A program made the position numbers and the translations under genes. Of a DNA stretch of 35,606 nt, positions 15,215-23,718 are shown piece after piece; positions within the stretch are counted from its first letter, which is position 1; every line of letters starts with the position of its first letter. The notes beneath the pieces are model-generated. The model was not told where the DNA came from. It made no database searches and was given only the letters and a program-made list of their open reading frames with translations. This stretch comes from CADCTB01 sp036269435 (GTDB lineage Bacteria > Actinomycetota > Acidimicrobiia > Acidimicrobiales > AC-14): assembly GCA_036269435.1 (NCBI GenBank), contig DATASA010000022.1:1-35606 (forward strand). The letters run 5' to 3'.

Positions 15215-16627
15215 ATGGCCGACGAGGAAGCGGCACCCAACGTGGAGTCGACGTGGCGCCCGGCGGCACCGCCGGTGGAGAGCGGCGACTGGTCGGCGGC
15301 GATCGAGTGGCCAGACGCGGCCAATCCGCCGGGAGAAGTTCCTCCGGCCGGCACCTCCGCGGCCCGACGCGGCGCCGCCGAACCACCGGTCGACGCGCCC
15401 GAGGCCGCCGAACCCCCGTTCGGGGAGCAACCGCTTTCCGAGCCGCCCGCCGCCGAGGTTCCCGAGTTCCCTGTCGCCGGGCCGCCGGTCGAAGCGGTCC
15501 CGGTTCCCGAGTTCCCCTTCGAGGAAGTCCCGGTCGGGGAGGTCCCCGTTCCCGAGTTCCCCTTCGAAGAGGTCCCCGTCGGCGAGGTCCCGGTCGCCCC
15601 CCTCCCCTTCGAAGGAGTCCCGGTCGACGCCGCTGCGCCCACGGCCGCTTTCGACGACGGCCTGCAGCTCGGCGCCCTGCCGGCGTTCAGCGCGGCCGAG
15701 GGCGCGCCCGATTTCCACCTGGAGCCACTGTCCGACCTGATCTGGGCGCCGGAGCAAGCGCCGTCCGAGTCGATGTGGGATCCCGAGCCGGCATTTCCGG
15801 AATCCCTCTGGGAGCCGGCCCCTGCGGGGCCTCGGCCCGCCCTCGACCCGAAGCCCGCGCCGGCGGAGGCCCTGTGGGCGCAGAGCGACGACCCGGAGTC
15901 GTCGAACGAGCCAGGATCCGCGAGAAAGCCCGAGCCAGACGGCGCCGACACGCGGGCGGTCCCGGTGGTCCGGGTGCCGATCCGCCCGGTGTATGCCGAA
16001 CCCGAACCCAACCGCCTGGCCCGGGCCGGTGCGCTGATCCGGAATTCACGCAACCGCGCCGCCGTGCTCGGCGTGCTGGCCGTCCTCGGCCTCGGACTGG
16101 TCGCCCTGGTGCTCTCCACGCGCGGCGGCAACGACACGCCCACCGCGTCTTCGCCCAAGACGGGCAACATCGTCACCCAGGGGATCACGCCATCCACCCT
16201 CCCGCCGACGACCACGACCACCACCGGCGGTCCTCCGACCAGCCTGAGCGACCTGCTGCCACCGGCCACCGACGCTCCTCCGGCCGATGGCTCCGGCGCA
16301 GCAGGGGCGAGCGCACCTGCGGCGACGTCGGCACCTCGCGCCACCAGTTCGGCCACGACGAGCCCGCCCCGTACCGCGGCCCCGAGCGGCGGTGGCTCCA
16401 CGTCCCCGGCGACCACCGTGCCGGCGACGACCGCACCGCCGACGCCCGACACCACCCAGCCGCCGGTCACCTCTCCTCCGCCGGACCCGACGCCGAACAC
16501 GACGCAACCGCCGGTCACCAGCCCGCGGCCCCGGCCGACGGTTCCCGACACCACCGGCATCTCGCTGCCCTCCAACATCACCATGCCGACGTTCCCGACG
16601 TTCCCGACGGTGACCACAGGTCGCTGA
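15215..16627 (+). CDS. Acidic proline-rich single-pass membrane protein of unknown function
   Basis: A 470-residue protein of unrecognised family. Residues 1-270 are rich in Pro, Glu and Ala and contain three near-copies of the unit VPVPEFPFEEVPVGE (about 95-138). A basic stretch (RLARAGALIRNSRNR, 267-281) precedes one transmembrane helix (about 282-301); the remainder is a Thr/Pro/Ser-rich tail ending in TTGR. The positive-inside rule puts the acidic half in the cytoplasm and the Thr/Pro tail outside. AGGGAGG lies 3 nt before the ATG at 15215, rather close; the ATG at 15188 is an alternative. The function cannot be told; a cell-wall-spanning or scaffold role is a guess. It converges on the SpoIID-like gene with a 33-bp gap. 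Confidence 0.75.
   Translation: MADEEAAPNVESTWRPAAPPVESGDWSAAIEWPDAANPPGEVPPAGTSAARRGAAEPPVDAPEAAEPPFGEQPLSEPPAAEVPEFPVAGPPVEAVPVPEFPFEEVPVGEVPVPEFPFEEVPVGEVPVAPLPFEGVPVDAAAPTAAFDDGLQLGALPAFSAAEGAPDFHLEPLSDLIWAPEQAPSESMWDPEPAFPESLWEPAPAGPRPALDPKPAPAEALWAQSDDPESSNEPGSARKPEPDGADTRAVPVVRVPIRPVYAEPEPNRLARAGALIRNSRNRAAVLGVLAVLGLGLVALVLSTRGGNDTPTASSPKTGNIVTQGITPSTLPPTTTTTTGGPPTSLSDLLPPATDAPPADGSGAAGASAPAATSAPRATSSATTSPPRTAAPSGGGSTSPATTVPATTAPPTPDTTQPPVTSPPPDPTPNTTQPPVTSPRPRPTVPDTTGISLPSNITMPTFPTFPTVTTGR
15497..15628 (+). repeat. In-frame 45-bp tandem repeat, about 2.9 copies
   Basis: Units at 15497-15541, 15542-15586 and 15587-15628 (the third diverged and 42 bp) each begin with GTCCC and contain CCCCTTCGA. 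They encode the Val-Pro-Glu-Phe-Pro-Phe-Glu repeat. The unit length is a multiple of three, so copy number could change without frameshift. Confidence 0.8.
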
Positions 16628-16660
16628 TCGACCTCCCGGCCGGACGGCGCGCCGCCGAGG

Positions 16661-18460
16661 TCAGGCGAGCTGCTCCGGCGGGCTGAGGGCCTCCCCGCTC
16701 GGGCCATCGGGCCGAGGCCCGCCCTCCTCGTCCGGGGCCAAGCCGTCGCCGGGTCGGTGGTCCGTCGGCTCGGCGGCGTCGGTGGTGCCGGCGGCGGGAT
16801 CCGGTTCCAGGCCGACGGGCACGTCGGCACCTTCCGGGTCGTCGCCCACGAGCGGGGCAAGGCCGGTCGGGGTGGTGCCGGTCGTGCCGGCCGCGGCGGG
16901 TACGGGGCTGCGGTCGGCGGCGCGGTGGGCAGCGGTCGCCCACATGGCCAGGAGAAGGAAAGCGAGCCCCACCCACGGTGCTCGGCCCAATGTCGACGCA
17001 GGGACGACGGCCGGGCGGGCCAGCGCCGGCGTGGCCCGGCTACCGACCAACCCCGGGAACTCCGGCACCTGGGCGTTCAGGGGCTCGCCCGCGCCCGCCG
17101 CGGCGGGCACCTCCGTGCGCAGCGTGAAGAGGGTCGACCTGAGCTGGAGCACGGAGAAGAAGCGGTGGGCGTCCACGACCATGGGCCCGTTCGCGCCGTT
17201 GAACGTGATCTCGAGCGGGCGCCCGGACGGCCCCGTGCGGGTGACCCGGACGTCCTGCAGCTCGCCCTGGTACGCGAACCGGGCCGCGACTTCGGTCAAG
17301 GGAAGGCTCGTCGCCCACAGCTGCGGGTCGGACACCGGATAGGTGACCGGCTGGAGGTAGGGCAGGTCGGGGCTGTCGGGGCCGAAACCCTCGGCCGGCG
17401 TGGCCGAGATCCCGCCTGCGCTGGCCGAGTACACCGTCTCGGCCAGGGCCCCCTGATAGGTGAGAACCTGGCCGCGGGTGGCGGTCGCGGCGGCGGTGGT
17501 CGCCGCCGTCTCGTTGCCCGCGCCGATGTACACCTGGCACTGCTGGTCGTCGCAGAGCGTCCGCCCCGCGCTGGCGGCCCGGATGGCGTACGTCCGGGCC
17601 GCGATGGCCTGGGCCTGCAGGGCGGCCGCCGGCCAGCTGGCCGGCATCTCGCCCATGCCACGGAGGTACTGCTCGACGTCGAGCTCGTCGGTCAGCTGGA
17701 TGCCGTGGCCACCTGCGGCGGCGATGACGGTGCCCCGGTAGCTGCGGCCGGACTCCGGCAGGGCGACGAGCGTGTCACCCTTGGGCACCGCCCACAGGCC
17801 CCGACCGGTCAGGCCGAAGGTCTGGCTGGCGGGAATGGTCCCCGCCGCGGCGGGAGCGGTCGTCGGCGGGACGGTGGTCGGAGGCACGGTGGTCGGCAGC
17901 AGCGCCTGCAGGAGCGGGTCGAGGATGCTCGTCGTCGGCGGGGTGGCGGGCGCGGTCGTCGGCGGCGCGTTCGGCGTCGCGGCCGGGGCGGGTCCAGGTG
18001 CCGGCGGAGCCGGCGTGCGGGTCAGGGTCGCGTTGGCGAGGGGCGTCGCCTTGTACTTGCCGCCCTCGAACGCCAGCGACACGCTCCCGCCCGGGTTCAC
18101 CGTGATGGGGAAGCCGGGCGACTGCGGGCCGGACGGCGCGTCCCGAACCTCGCCGCCACCGGGCAGGACGACGACGATCGGACCGGGCACGTCGGCGACG
18201 CCGACCCGCACCGTCGCCGTCCGCCGGGCGATGGCGGTGCCCGGATAGAAGTGGCTGAGGATCGCCGTGGCCGAGGCCCCCGCGCTGGCCATGGCCAACG
18301 CCCCGTCCTGGGCCATCCCCACGCCGTGCCCGAACCCCTTGCCCTCGATCACCAGCGACGCCCGGGGAGGGGCCGCCGCCGGCTCGGCCGACGCCGTCGT
18401 GACCGCCAGGGGGGCCAGGGACAGGAGCGCGGCGAGAGCACCGACGGTCCTGCGAGGCAT
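16661..18460 (-). CDS. SpoIID/LytB-domain protein with signal peptide and C-terminal membrane anchor
   Basis: A 599-residue exported protein. Signal peptide 1-25 (ends TTASA). The signature FGHGVGMAQDGALAMA (43-58) with ILSHFYPGT (67-75), which closes classical SpoIID proteins, is here at the N-terminus. The core follows: VEQYLRGMGEMPASWPAAAL (262-281) with the likely catalytic Glu 271, then QAQAIAARTYAIRAAS and the Cys pair in CDDQQCQVYIG (303-313). A Pro/Thr-rich stretch (about 149-208) interrupts the domain. One helix (about 495-511) precedes an acidic cytoplasmic tail. SpoIID enzymes are lytic transglycosylases acting on denuded glycan strands; LytB enhances amidase. In a non-sporulating actinobacterium a cell-wall remodelling role is likely. 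Start ATG at 18460, 58 bp after the GCS2-type gene. Confidence 0.88.
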   Translation of the reverse strand: MPRRTVGALAALLSLAPLAVTTASAEPAAAPPRASLVIEGKGFGHGVGMAQDGALAMASAGASATAILSHFYPGTAIARRTATVRVGVADVPGPIVVVLPGGGEVRDAPSGPQSPGFPITVNPGGSVSLAFEGGKYKATPLANATLTRTPAPPAPGPAPAATPNAPPTTAPATPPTTSILDPLLQALLPTTVPPTTVPPTTAPAAAGTIPASQTFGLTGRGLWAVPKGDTLVALPESGRSYRGTVIAAAGGHGIQLTDELDVEQYLRGMGEMPASWPAAALQAQAIAARTYAIRAASAGRTLCDDQQCQVYIGAGNETAATTAAATATRGQVLTYQGALAETVYSASAGGISATPAEGFGPDSPDLPYLQPVTYPVSDPQLWATSLPLTEVAARFAYQGELQDVRVTRTGPSGRPLEITFNGANGPMVVDAHRFFSVLQLRSTLFTLRTEVPAAAGAGEPLNAQVPEFPGLVGSRATPALARPAVVPASTLGRAPWVGLAFLLLAMWATAAHRAADRSPVPAAAGTTGTTPTGLAPLVGDDPEGADVPVGLEPDPAAGTTDAAEPTDHRPGDGLAPDEEGGPRPDGPSGEALSPPEQLA

Positions 18461-18518
18461 CGCCCATTCTGTCACCTCGCTGACCCCGGATCCCATCCCG
18501 ACCCGGCGCGCCGCCCGG

Positions 18519-19607
18519 TCAGAGGCGGAGCAGGTCGACCACATCGCCCAGCTCGCCCCGGCGGGCCAGTGCCGCCCGCTGACGGGTGGCGCCGTTGCCC
18601 CGGGCCGTGGTCTGTTCGACCAGCGCGCGCACCTCGTCCCAGTCGCCCTGCGCCTCCAGGGCCGGGCGCAGGTGACTCAGCAGTCCGTCGACCACCTCGG
18701 CGGCGGGCGCGGTCCGCCGCGCCTCCACGTCGACCAGGGTGCCCTCGAGCCCGTATCGGGCCGCCCGCCACCGCGCCGCCTGGACCAGTTCGTTGCGCAC
18801 CTTCGTCGCCGGCGGCCCGCTGGCCGCCTCCGTCGCACACGTCCGGGCCAGCGCCCGCCAGAGCCCGGCGACCATCACCGCGTCGTCGACCCCGAGACAG
18901 GCGTCGGCGACACGGAACTCCAGGGTCTCGTAGCGGGCGGAGGGTCGCACGTCCCAGTACAGGAAGGTGGCGTCGGGCAGCGCCTCCACCGCCTTCAGGG
19001 CGTCGATCAGGGCGTCGAACTCGGCTCGGGACGTGAGGGGTTCGGGCATGCCGGTCAGCGGCCAGCGGGTCCAGACTTCCGTCCGGTAGCTGGCGTAGCC
19101 GGTGTCGGCACCGGCCCAGAACGGCGAATTGGCGCTGAGCGCCAGCACCGTCGCCAGCCACGGACGCGTCCGGTTCAGGGCGTCGATGGCCAGGTCACGG
19201 TCGGCAATGCCGACGTGGACGTGGCACCCGTTGACCAGCTGCTCGCGCGCCACCGCCTGGTACTCGCGCTCCAACCGGCGGTAGCGCTCCTTGCCGGGGT
19301 TGACGCTGGACTCCGCCGAGGTGGCCGTGGGATGGGTACCGGCGGCGAGGACCGCGCAGCCGACCTCGGCGGCCGCGTCGCGCACCTCACGACGGAGGCG
19401 CTCGAGCTCGGCCCTGACCTCGCCCAGCGAGTGGCAGATCGTGGTGCCCGTCTCCACCTGCGACCGGTGCAGCTCGGGCTCGGCTTGGGATCCCAGCCGG
19501 GCCTTGGCCTGGCGGACCACCGCGTCGGCCGACGTCCGGAGCTGCCCGCTGCCGGCATCGACGATGCAGAACTCCTCCTCGACGCCGACGGTGTACTCGT
19601 CGGCCAT
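18519..19607 (-). CDS. GCS2-type carboxylate-amine ligase (YbdK-like)
   Basis: A 362-residue member of the glutamate-cysteine ligase family 2. Seen: TVGVEEEFCIVDAGSGQLR (6-24), the family start; HRSQVETGT; a TRPWL/ALSANSPFWAG segment; and LEFRVADACLGVDDA. YbdK-type enzymes form gamma-glutamyl bonds with weak or unknown amine preference; actinobacterial relatives include the ergothioneine enzyme EgtA, but no other egt gene is here. The ATG at 19607 directly abuts the stop of the DksA-like gene with no intervening base, so the two are probably translationally coupled. The substrate remains unknown. Confidence 0.87.
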   Translation of the reverse strand: MADEYTVGVEEEFCIVDAGSGQLRTSADAVVRQAKARLGSQAEPELHRSQVETGTTICHSLGEVRAELERLRREVRDAAAEVGCAVLAAGTHPTATSAESSVNPGKERYRRLEREYQAVAREQLVNGCHVHVGIADRDLAIDALNRTRPWLATVLALSANSPFWAGADTGYASYRTEVWTRWPLTGMPEPLTSRAEFDALIDALKAVEALPDATFLYWDVRPSARYETLEFRVADACLGVDDAVMVAGLWRALARTCATEAASGPPATKVRNELVQAARWRAARYGLEGTLVDVEARRTAPAAEVVDGLLSHLRPALEAQGDWDEVRALVEQTTARGNGATRQRAALARRGELGDVVDLLRL

Positions 19608-19985
19608 CTACCTCCGCCGGAGGTTCGCCCCCGACTTGCACGCGACGCAGAGGGTGGCCTCGGGGACGGCGTCGAGCCGGGCTTCGGGGATGGGCTGCTG
19701 GCACGCCTCGCAGATCCCATAGGTGCCGGCGTCGACCCGGGCCAGTGCGGCGTCGATCTCTGCGACGCGGGCATGGGCGTCGCTGGCCACGACGAGGAGC
19801 CGGTCCCGCTCGACACTGACCGTGTCGGCTTCGCCGAACCCGTCCTCGTCGGCCATGTCCTGGCTCGAGCCGTCGTCGGTCAGCTCGAGGGCGGCGGCGG
19901 TCATCTGCGCGGCCTCGCCGACGTAGGCCTCCCGGCGGGCGAGCAGCTCGCGGCGCTTGCCGTCGAGGAATGTGGTGGTCGTCAT
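19608..19985 (-). CDS. DksA/TraR-family C4 zinc finger protein
   Basis: A 125-residue protein with an N-terminal coiled region (about 8-85) holding an acidic turn (DDGSSQDMADEDGFGEAD, 37-54) and a C4 zinc finger: Cys 92, 95, 113 and 116 in GICEAC and LCVAC. DksA/TraR proteins insert their coiled coil into the RNA polymerase secondary channel. Actinobacterial relatives (RbpA-unrelated, often called TraR/DksA zinc finger proteins) are less well studied. The start is ATG at 19985, with a GA-rich leader (GGCGGAGAGAGAG) upstream. A 10-bp tandem repeat lies 36-55 bp upstream. First gene of a likely operon with the GCS2-type ligase and SpoIID-like genes. Confidence 0.88.
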   Translation of the reverse strand: MTTTTFLDGKRRELLARREAYVGEAAQMTAAALELTDDGSSQDMADEDGFGEADTVSVERDRLLVVASDAHARVAEIDAALARVDAGTYGICEACQQPIPEARLDAVPEATLCVACKSGANLRRR

Positions 19986-20020
19986 GTCGTCTCTCTCTCC
20001 GCCTCGGGTGTCGTAGGCAG

Positions 20021-20040
20021 GTACTGCGGCGTACTGCGGT
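20021..20040. repeat. Two direct 10-bp repeats upstream of the DksA-like gene
   Basis: GTACTGCGGC and GTACTGCGGT stand head to tail, 9 of 10 bases identical, about one helical turn apart and 36-55 bp before the DksA-like start codon. The position and period suit a transcription factor site overlapping the promoter, but no regulator is identified. Confidence 0.5.
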
Positions 20041-20121
20041 TACGTGCGGGGGATTTCGCTCCAGCTCGGCCTCGTGGGCCGGGCCGGCCACCACGACGTT
20101 CGGCGCCATTCTCCCGCAACC

Positions 20122-20150
20122 CGCCCCACTTGTCGGTCGCGGGTGGGGCG
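20122..20150 (-). terminator. Hairpin after the GH65 gene, possible terminator
   Basis: CGCCCCAC (20122-20129) and GTGGGGCG (20143-20150) form a perfect 8-bp stem with a 13-nt loop, 18 bp past the GH65 stop codon on the minus strand. There is no T-run, so termination would be weak or factor-dependent. Confidence 0.4.
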
Positions 20151-20167
20151 CTCGGCCCTCCATCCCA

Positions 20168-22555
20168 TCACGCCGGCCCGGTCCAGGACCAACCGGACCC
20201 GTCCCGGGCCCCGACGTGGTGGCCCGCTTCCAGCCGCTCCGGCCGACCGGACCCGAGGGCCACCGTGGCCGGGGCGTCCAGATCCAGGTCGAGGCCGTCG
20301 CCGCGCACGTCGACCGCGAGGCGGCTGCCCCGCCACCGGAGGCTGAAGGCCAACCCGGCCCACCCGTCCGGCAACCGGGGGTCGACACGGACCGCATCGC
20401 CGTCGGCGCGAACGCCGCCGAAGCCGAAGACGGCGGCCTGCCACAGGCCCCCCATCGTGGCGATGTGCACGCCGTCGGCCGCGTTGCCCATGCGGTTGTG
20501 CAGGTCGACGCCTCCGGCCAGGGCGAAGTAGCCAAGGGCGTCGTCGAGGGCGCCGATGCGCGCCGCGACCAGGGCGTGCATGGCCGGCGACAGAGAGCTC
20601 CCGTGCGACGTCAACGGCTCGTAGTGCCGGTAGTTGGCCGCGAGCACGTCCGGTCCGACCTCGTCGGGGAGCAGAACGCCGAGCAGGACGACGTCGGCCT
20701 GCTTGACGACCTGGGTCGTGCGCAGCCGGTCGACGCCCAGGACCATCTCGCCGGTGAACGGCCGCGGCGCCAGGTCGACGGCGCGCACCGGATCGAGCGC
20801 GTAGAACCCCTCGAACTGCTCGTAGAGGCGCGTCGACGGGTCGAAATTGTCGACCAGGCCGCCGGCCACGGTCCGCCAGCGGTCACGTTCCTCGGCGGTG
20901 ACGCCCAACCGCTCGGCGACGGCCGGAAGCCCGTCGCACACCGTGGCCGCGGCTCGAAGGTTCCACCGGGCGAGGACGTTGGTGTAGGCGTTGTCGTCGA
21001 CGCCCTCGTGATACTCGTCCGGCCCGATCACCTCGCAGACGTGGAACGTGCCGTCGTCGCCCCGGCGGGCCCGCGAGGCCCAGAACCGCGCCGTCTCGAC
21101 GACGATCTCGGCGCCCATCGCCTCCAGGAAGGCGTCGTCGCCGCTCACCTGCACGTAGTGCATGACGGCCCACGCCACGTCGGCGGCGATGTGGTGCTCC
21201 TGCACGCCGGTGAGGATCGTGAGGCGATGGCCGTCCGGCAGGAACACGAAGTCCGGCGTGGTCTCCTCGCCGGTGTCTGTCGACTCCCAGGCGTACAGCG
21301 CCCCCTCGTAGCCCAGGCGGGCAGCCTTGTGCCGGGCCGCGGGGAGGGTCCGGTACCGGTAGGCGAGCAGGGCCCGCGCGGTCTGCGGATGGGTCCAGGC
21401 GAAGAACGGAAGGACGAAGATCTCGGTGTCCCAGAACACGTGGCCGCGGTAGCCGGGCCCGGTGAGGGCGCGGGCCCCGATCGACGCAGCGTCGCTCTCC
21501 GGGTCTCCCGCGGCGATCAGGTGGTACAGCGCGAAGCGCAGCTCCTGCTGGGCGTCGTCGTCGCCGTCGACCACGACATCGGCGTCCAGCCAGCGCTCCC
21601 GCCACGCCCGGCGTTGCCCGACGGTCAGCGCCTCCACGTCGACCGGCTGGGCGCTGGCCGGCGTCGACACCTCACCTTCGCGGTCGACGGTGACGACGCG
21701 GCGGATCCGGTCCCCGTCGTCGGTGGTCGAGACGACGAACGACACCGCGCCACCAGCCCGCCCGCGCAGGCGGATCCGGTCGCCTTCGGTGTCGACCGCC
21801 TCGATGGTGCCCCCGACCGCCGGCACGGGCACGGGCCCCGAACGCCACCCCGCCGGGTCGGCCTCCAGCACCAGGAGGCGACGGTCGGCCAGCGAGGCGA
21901 ACCGGGCGGTCGCCGAACCCTGCCCGTCCCGGAACAGCACGCCCTGGCGCAGGTCGAGCGTGCGGCTGACCGCGGCGGGCGGCCCGTCGGGTGCGGGCTG
22001 CAGGGAGGCCCATTGCACGCCGGGCACCAGCTCGGCTCCCGCCTGCTCGGCCGGGTCCTGGCCGAACACGCCGGCGACGTACAGCGCCGGCAGCGACGTC
22101 GGGCCCCCCTCCTCCAGCGACCCCCGGGTCCCCGTTCGCCCGTTGCCGACGGTGAGCCACGACTCGACCTGGCGCTCGCGCTCCGGATCCGCGCCGTCGA
22201 CGTCCACCCGCCAGGTCGCGTCGGCGACCGGGGCCGGGAAGCCGGCGGCGGCGTCGAGATGGGCGTCCAGGTCGGCGGCGTCGCGGGCGACGGCCACCGA
22301 ACCGGCGGGAGCCCCCCGGCCGACGAGCCGGTGCCGGGCCCAGGCCACCGGGTCACCGTCGCCCCCGGACCAGTGCACGAGCCGGCCGGGACCGTCGGGC
22401 GGGACCCGGGTGGCCGCCACCGCCGCGGCCGACGCCGCCGAGGGCACGACCACGACGTCGATGCCAAGCGCCAGGAGGCGGGCCAAGCGGGGTGACAGGT
22501 CGGCGGCGTGGCCCTGCCAGTCGACGACCAGCACTTCGGCGGCTGCGATCGGCAT
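20168..22555 (-). CDS. GH65 disaccharide phosphorylase (kojibiose/trehalose/maltose phosphorylase-like) with degenerate HAD-like N-terminus
   Basis: A 795-residue enzyme that cleaves an alpha-glucobiose with phosphate to beta-glucose 1-phosphate and glucose. GH65 core: SWLTVGNGRTGTRGSLEEG (132-150), YRGHVFWDTEIFVLPF (369-384), and VIGPDEYHEGVDDNAYTN (509-526) with the general acid Glu 514. KQADVVLL and HGSSLSP are the phosphate-binding features of phosphorylases rather than hydrolases. Residues 1-110 (EVLVVDWQGHAADL, then GIDVVVVPSA) look like a HAD fold whose DxDxT motif has become DWQGH, so phosphatase activity is not expected. Which disaccharide is used cannot be told. The open frame to 22882 is shadow; ATG 22555 has TAGCCT 10 nt upstream. 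Confidence 0.88.
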   Translation of the reverse strand: MPIAAAEVLVVDWQGHAADLSPRLARLLALGIDVVVVPSAASAAAVAATRVPPDGPGRLVHWSGGDGDPVAWARHRLVGRGAPAGSVAVARDAADLDAHLDAAAGFPAPVADATWRVDVDGADPERERQVESWLTVGNGRTGTRGSLEEGGPTSLPALYVAGVFGQDPAEQAGAELVPGVQWASLQPAPDGPPAAVSRTLDLRQGVLFRDGQGSATARFASLADRRLLVLEADPAGWRSGPVPVPAVGGTIEAVDTEGDRIRLRGRAGGAVSFVVSTTDDGDRIRRVVTVDREGEVSTPASAQPVDVEALTVGQRRAWRERWLDADVVVDGDDDAQQELRFALYHLIAAGDPESDAASIGARALTGPGYRGHVFWDTEIFVLPFFAWTHPQTARALLAYRYRTLPAARHKAARLGYEGALYAWESTDTGEETTPDFVFLPDGHRLTILTGVQEHHIAADVAWAVMHYVQVSGDDAFLEAMGAEIVVETARFWASRARRGDDGTFHVCEVIGPDEYHEGVDDNAYTNVLARWNLRAAATVCDGLPAVAERLGVTAEERDRWRTVAGGLVDNFDPSTRLYEQFEGFYALDPVRAVDLAPRPFTGEMVLGVDRLRTTQVVKQADVVLLGVLLPDEVGPDVLAANYRHYEPLTSHGSSLSPAMHALVAARIGALDDALGYFALAGGVDLHNRMGNAADGVHIATMGGLWQAAVFGFGGVRADGDAVRVDPRLPDGWAGLAFSLRWRGSRLAVDVRGDGLDLDLDAPATVALGSGRPERLEAGHHVGARDGSGWSWTGPA

Positions 22556-22565
22556 AGAACGGCGG

Positions 22566-22605
22566 AGGCTACCGCTCTGGACGGGTCGCTTCGGAAACGT
22601 ACCCT
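22566..22605. promoter_or_regulatory. Compact divergent promoters of the GH65 and kelch genes
   Basis: Only 58 bp separate the two start codons. On the minus strand TAGCCT (complement of 22566-22571) stands 10 nt before the GH65 ATG. On the plus strand CTGGAC (22576-22581) and TACCCT (22600-22605), 18 nt apart, stand 8 nt before the kelch ATG. Both transcripts would have almost no leader, and the polymerase sites would overlap. Confidence 0.45.
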
Positions 22606-22613
22606 TGGCCGCC

Positions 22614-23663
22614 ATGGCCATCCGACCCCTCCGCCACTTGGGCACGGCCGCCGTGCTGCTGGTGGCTGCCGCATGCGGGGGCGCGACGCCGGGCGCGGCT
22701 CCGAAGACGGGGTCGACGACCCCGTCGGCAGTCGCGCCGGCGACCACACCGGCCGCGGCGTCGCCGACGGCCACGACGACCACCGCCCCGGCGCGACCGG
22801 CGACGTGGCAACGCCGCACGCCGGCGCCGACCTCACGCCAGGAGGTGGCGTCGGCCGTGCTCGACGGCAAGGTCTGGGTCATCGGCGGCCTGACGTCGGC
22901 CGGGACGTCGACCGTGGTCGAGATCTACGACCCGGTGGCCGACACGTGGTCGACCGGGCCGCCGCTCCCCCTCGCCGTCAACCACGAGGCGGCCACCGTC
23001 TACCGGGGCGAGATCGTGGTGCTCGGCGGCTTCGTCGAGGCCAGCAGCCTCTACGCCCAGGCCACCGACCGGGCCTTCGCCCTGCGCAACGGCGCATGGG
23101 TGGAGCTGCCGCGGCTGCGCCGGCCCCGGGGCGCCGCTGCGGCCGCGGTGGTCGGCGACTCGCTGATCCTCGTCGGTGGTCGCGACGGGGTGGCGCTGGT
23201 CGGGCCCACGGAGGTGTTCGACGGCACCACGTGGCGCGACGCCGAGCCGATCCCCACTCGGCGCGACCATCTGGCCGCGGTGTCCGACGGCCACTCGGTG
23301 TTCACGGTCGGCGGCCGCTTCCTCGACCCCGGCGCCACCACCTCCGCAGTCGAGCGCTACGACCCCAAGGCGAACGCCTGGGAGCGGCTCCCGGCCATGC
23401 CCAGCGCCCGGGCCGGCCTGGGCGCAACCCTCGTCGGCGGCCGGATCGTCGTCGCCGGAGGCGAGGACCCGACCGGCGCGTTCGGCGAGGTCGAGGCCTT
23501 CGACATCGCCGCCGGCGCCTGGTCGGCCCTGCCGTCGTTGCCCACGCCCCGCCACGGCCTCGCCCTGGAGCACGTCGGCAACCAGGTCCTCGCCTTGGTG
23601 GGTGGAACGGCGTACGGCGTCGCCCCGTCGAAGGTGGCGGAGGCGTTGTCGCCCGTCAACTGA
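22614..23663 (+). CDS. Kelch-repeat lipoprotein (six-bladed beta-propeller)
   Basis: A 349-residue lipoprotein: signal peptide with lipobox LVAAAC (Cys 21), a Thr/Ala/Pro linker (about 22-65), then six kelch blades marked by Gly-Gly pairs at 91, 138, 188, 233, 282 and 330, spaced 45-50 residues, each with downstream Tyr and Trp positions such as IYDPVADTW and RYDPKANAW. Kelch propellers bind proteins or sugars; outside the cell a binding or scaffold role is likely. The upstream open frame is the shadow of the GH65 gene; ATG 22614 is fixed by the signal peptide. It is divergent from the GH65 gene and may share its regulation, although no functional link is proven. Confidence 0.88.
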   Translation: MAIRPLRHLGTAAVLLVAAACGGATPGAAPKTGSTTPSAVAPATTPAAASPTATTTTAPARPATWQRRTPAPTSRQEVASAVLDGKVWVIGGLTSAGTSTVVEIYDPVADTWSTGPPLPLAVNHEAATVYRGEIVVLGGFVEASSLYAQATDRAFALRNGAWVELPRLRRPRGAAAAAVVGDSLILVGGRDGVALVGPTEVFDGTTWRDAEPIPTRRDHLAAVSDGHSVFTVGGRFLDPGATTSAVERYDPKANAWERLPAMPSARAGLGATLVGGRIVVAGGEDPTGAFGEVEAFDIAAGAWSALPSLPTPRHGLALEHVGNQVLALVGGTAYGVAPSKVAEALSPVN

Positions 23664-23718
23664 CGGGGGGCGAGGAGCGGCGCCCGCGGCGAGTCCCGCC
23701 GGCCGACACGATGTTCGG

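Noticed and set aside
22556..22882. Upstream extension of the GH65 frame.
   Set aside because: It covers the divergent kelch gene's signal peptide region; the ATG at 22555 has a promoter-like element close by.
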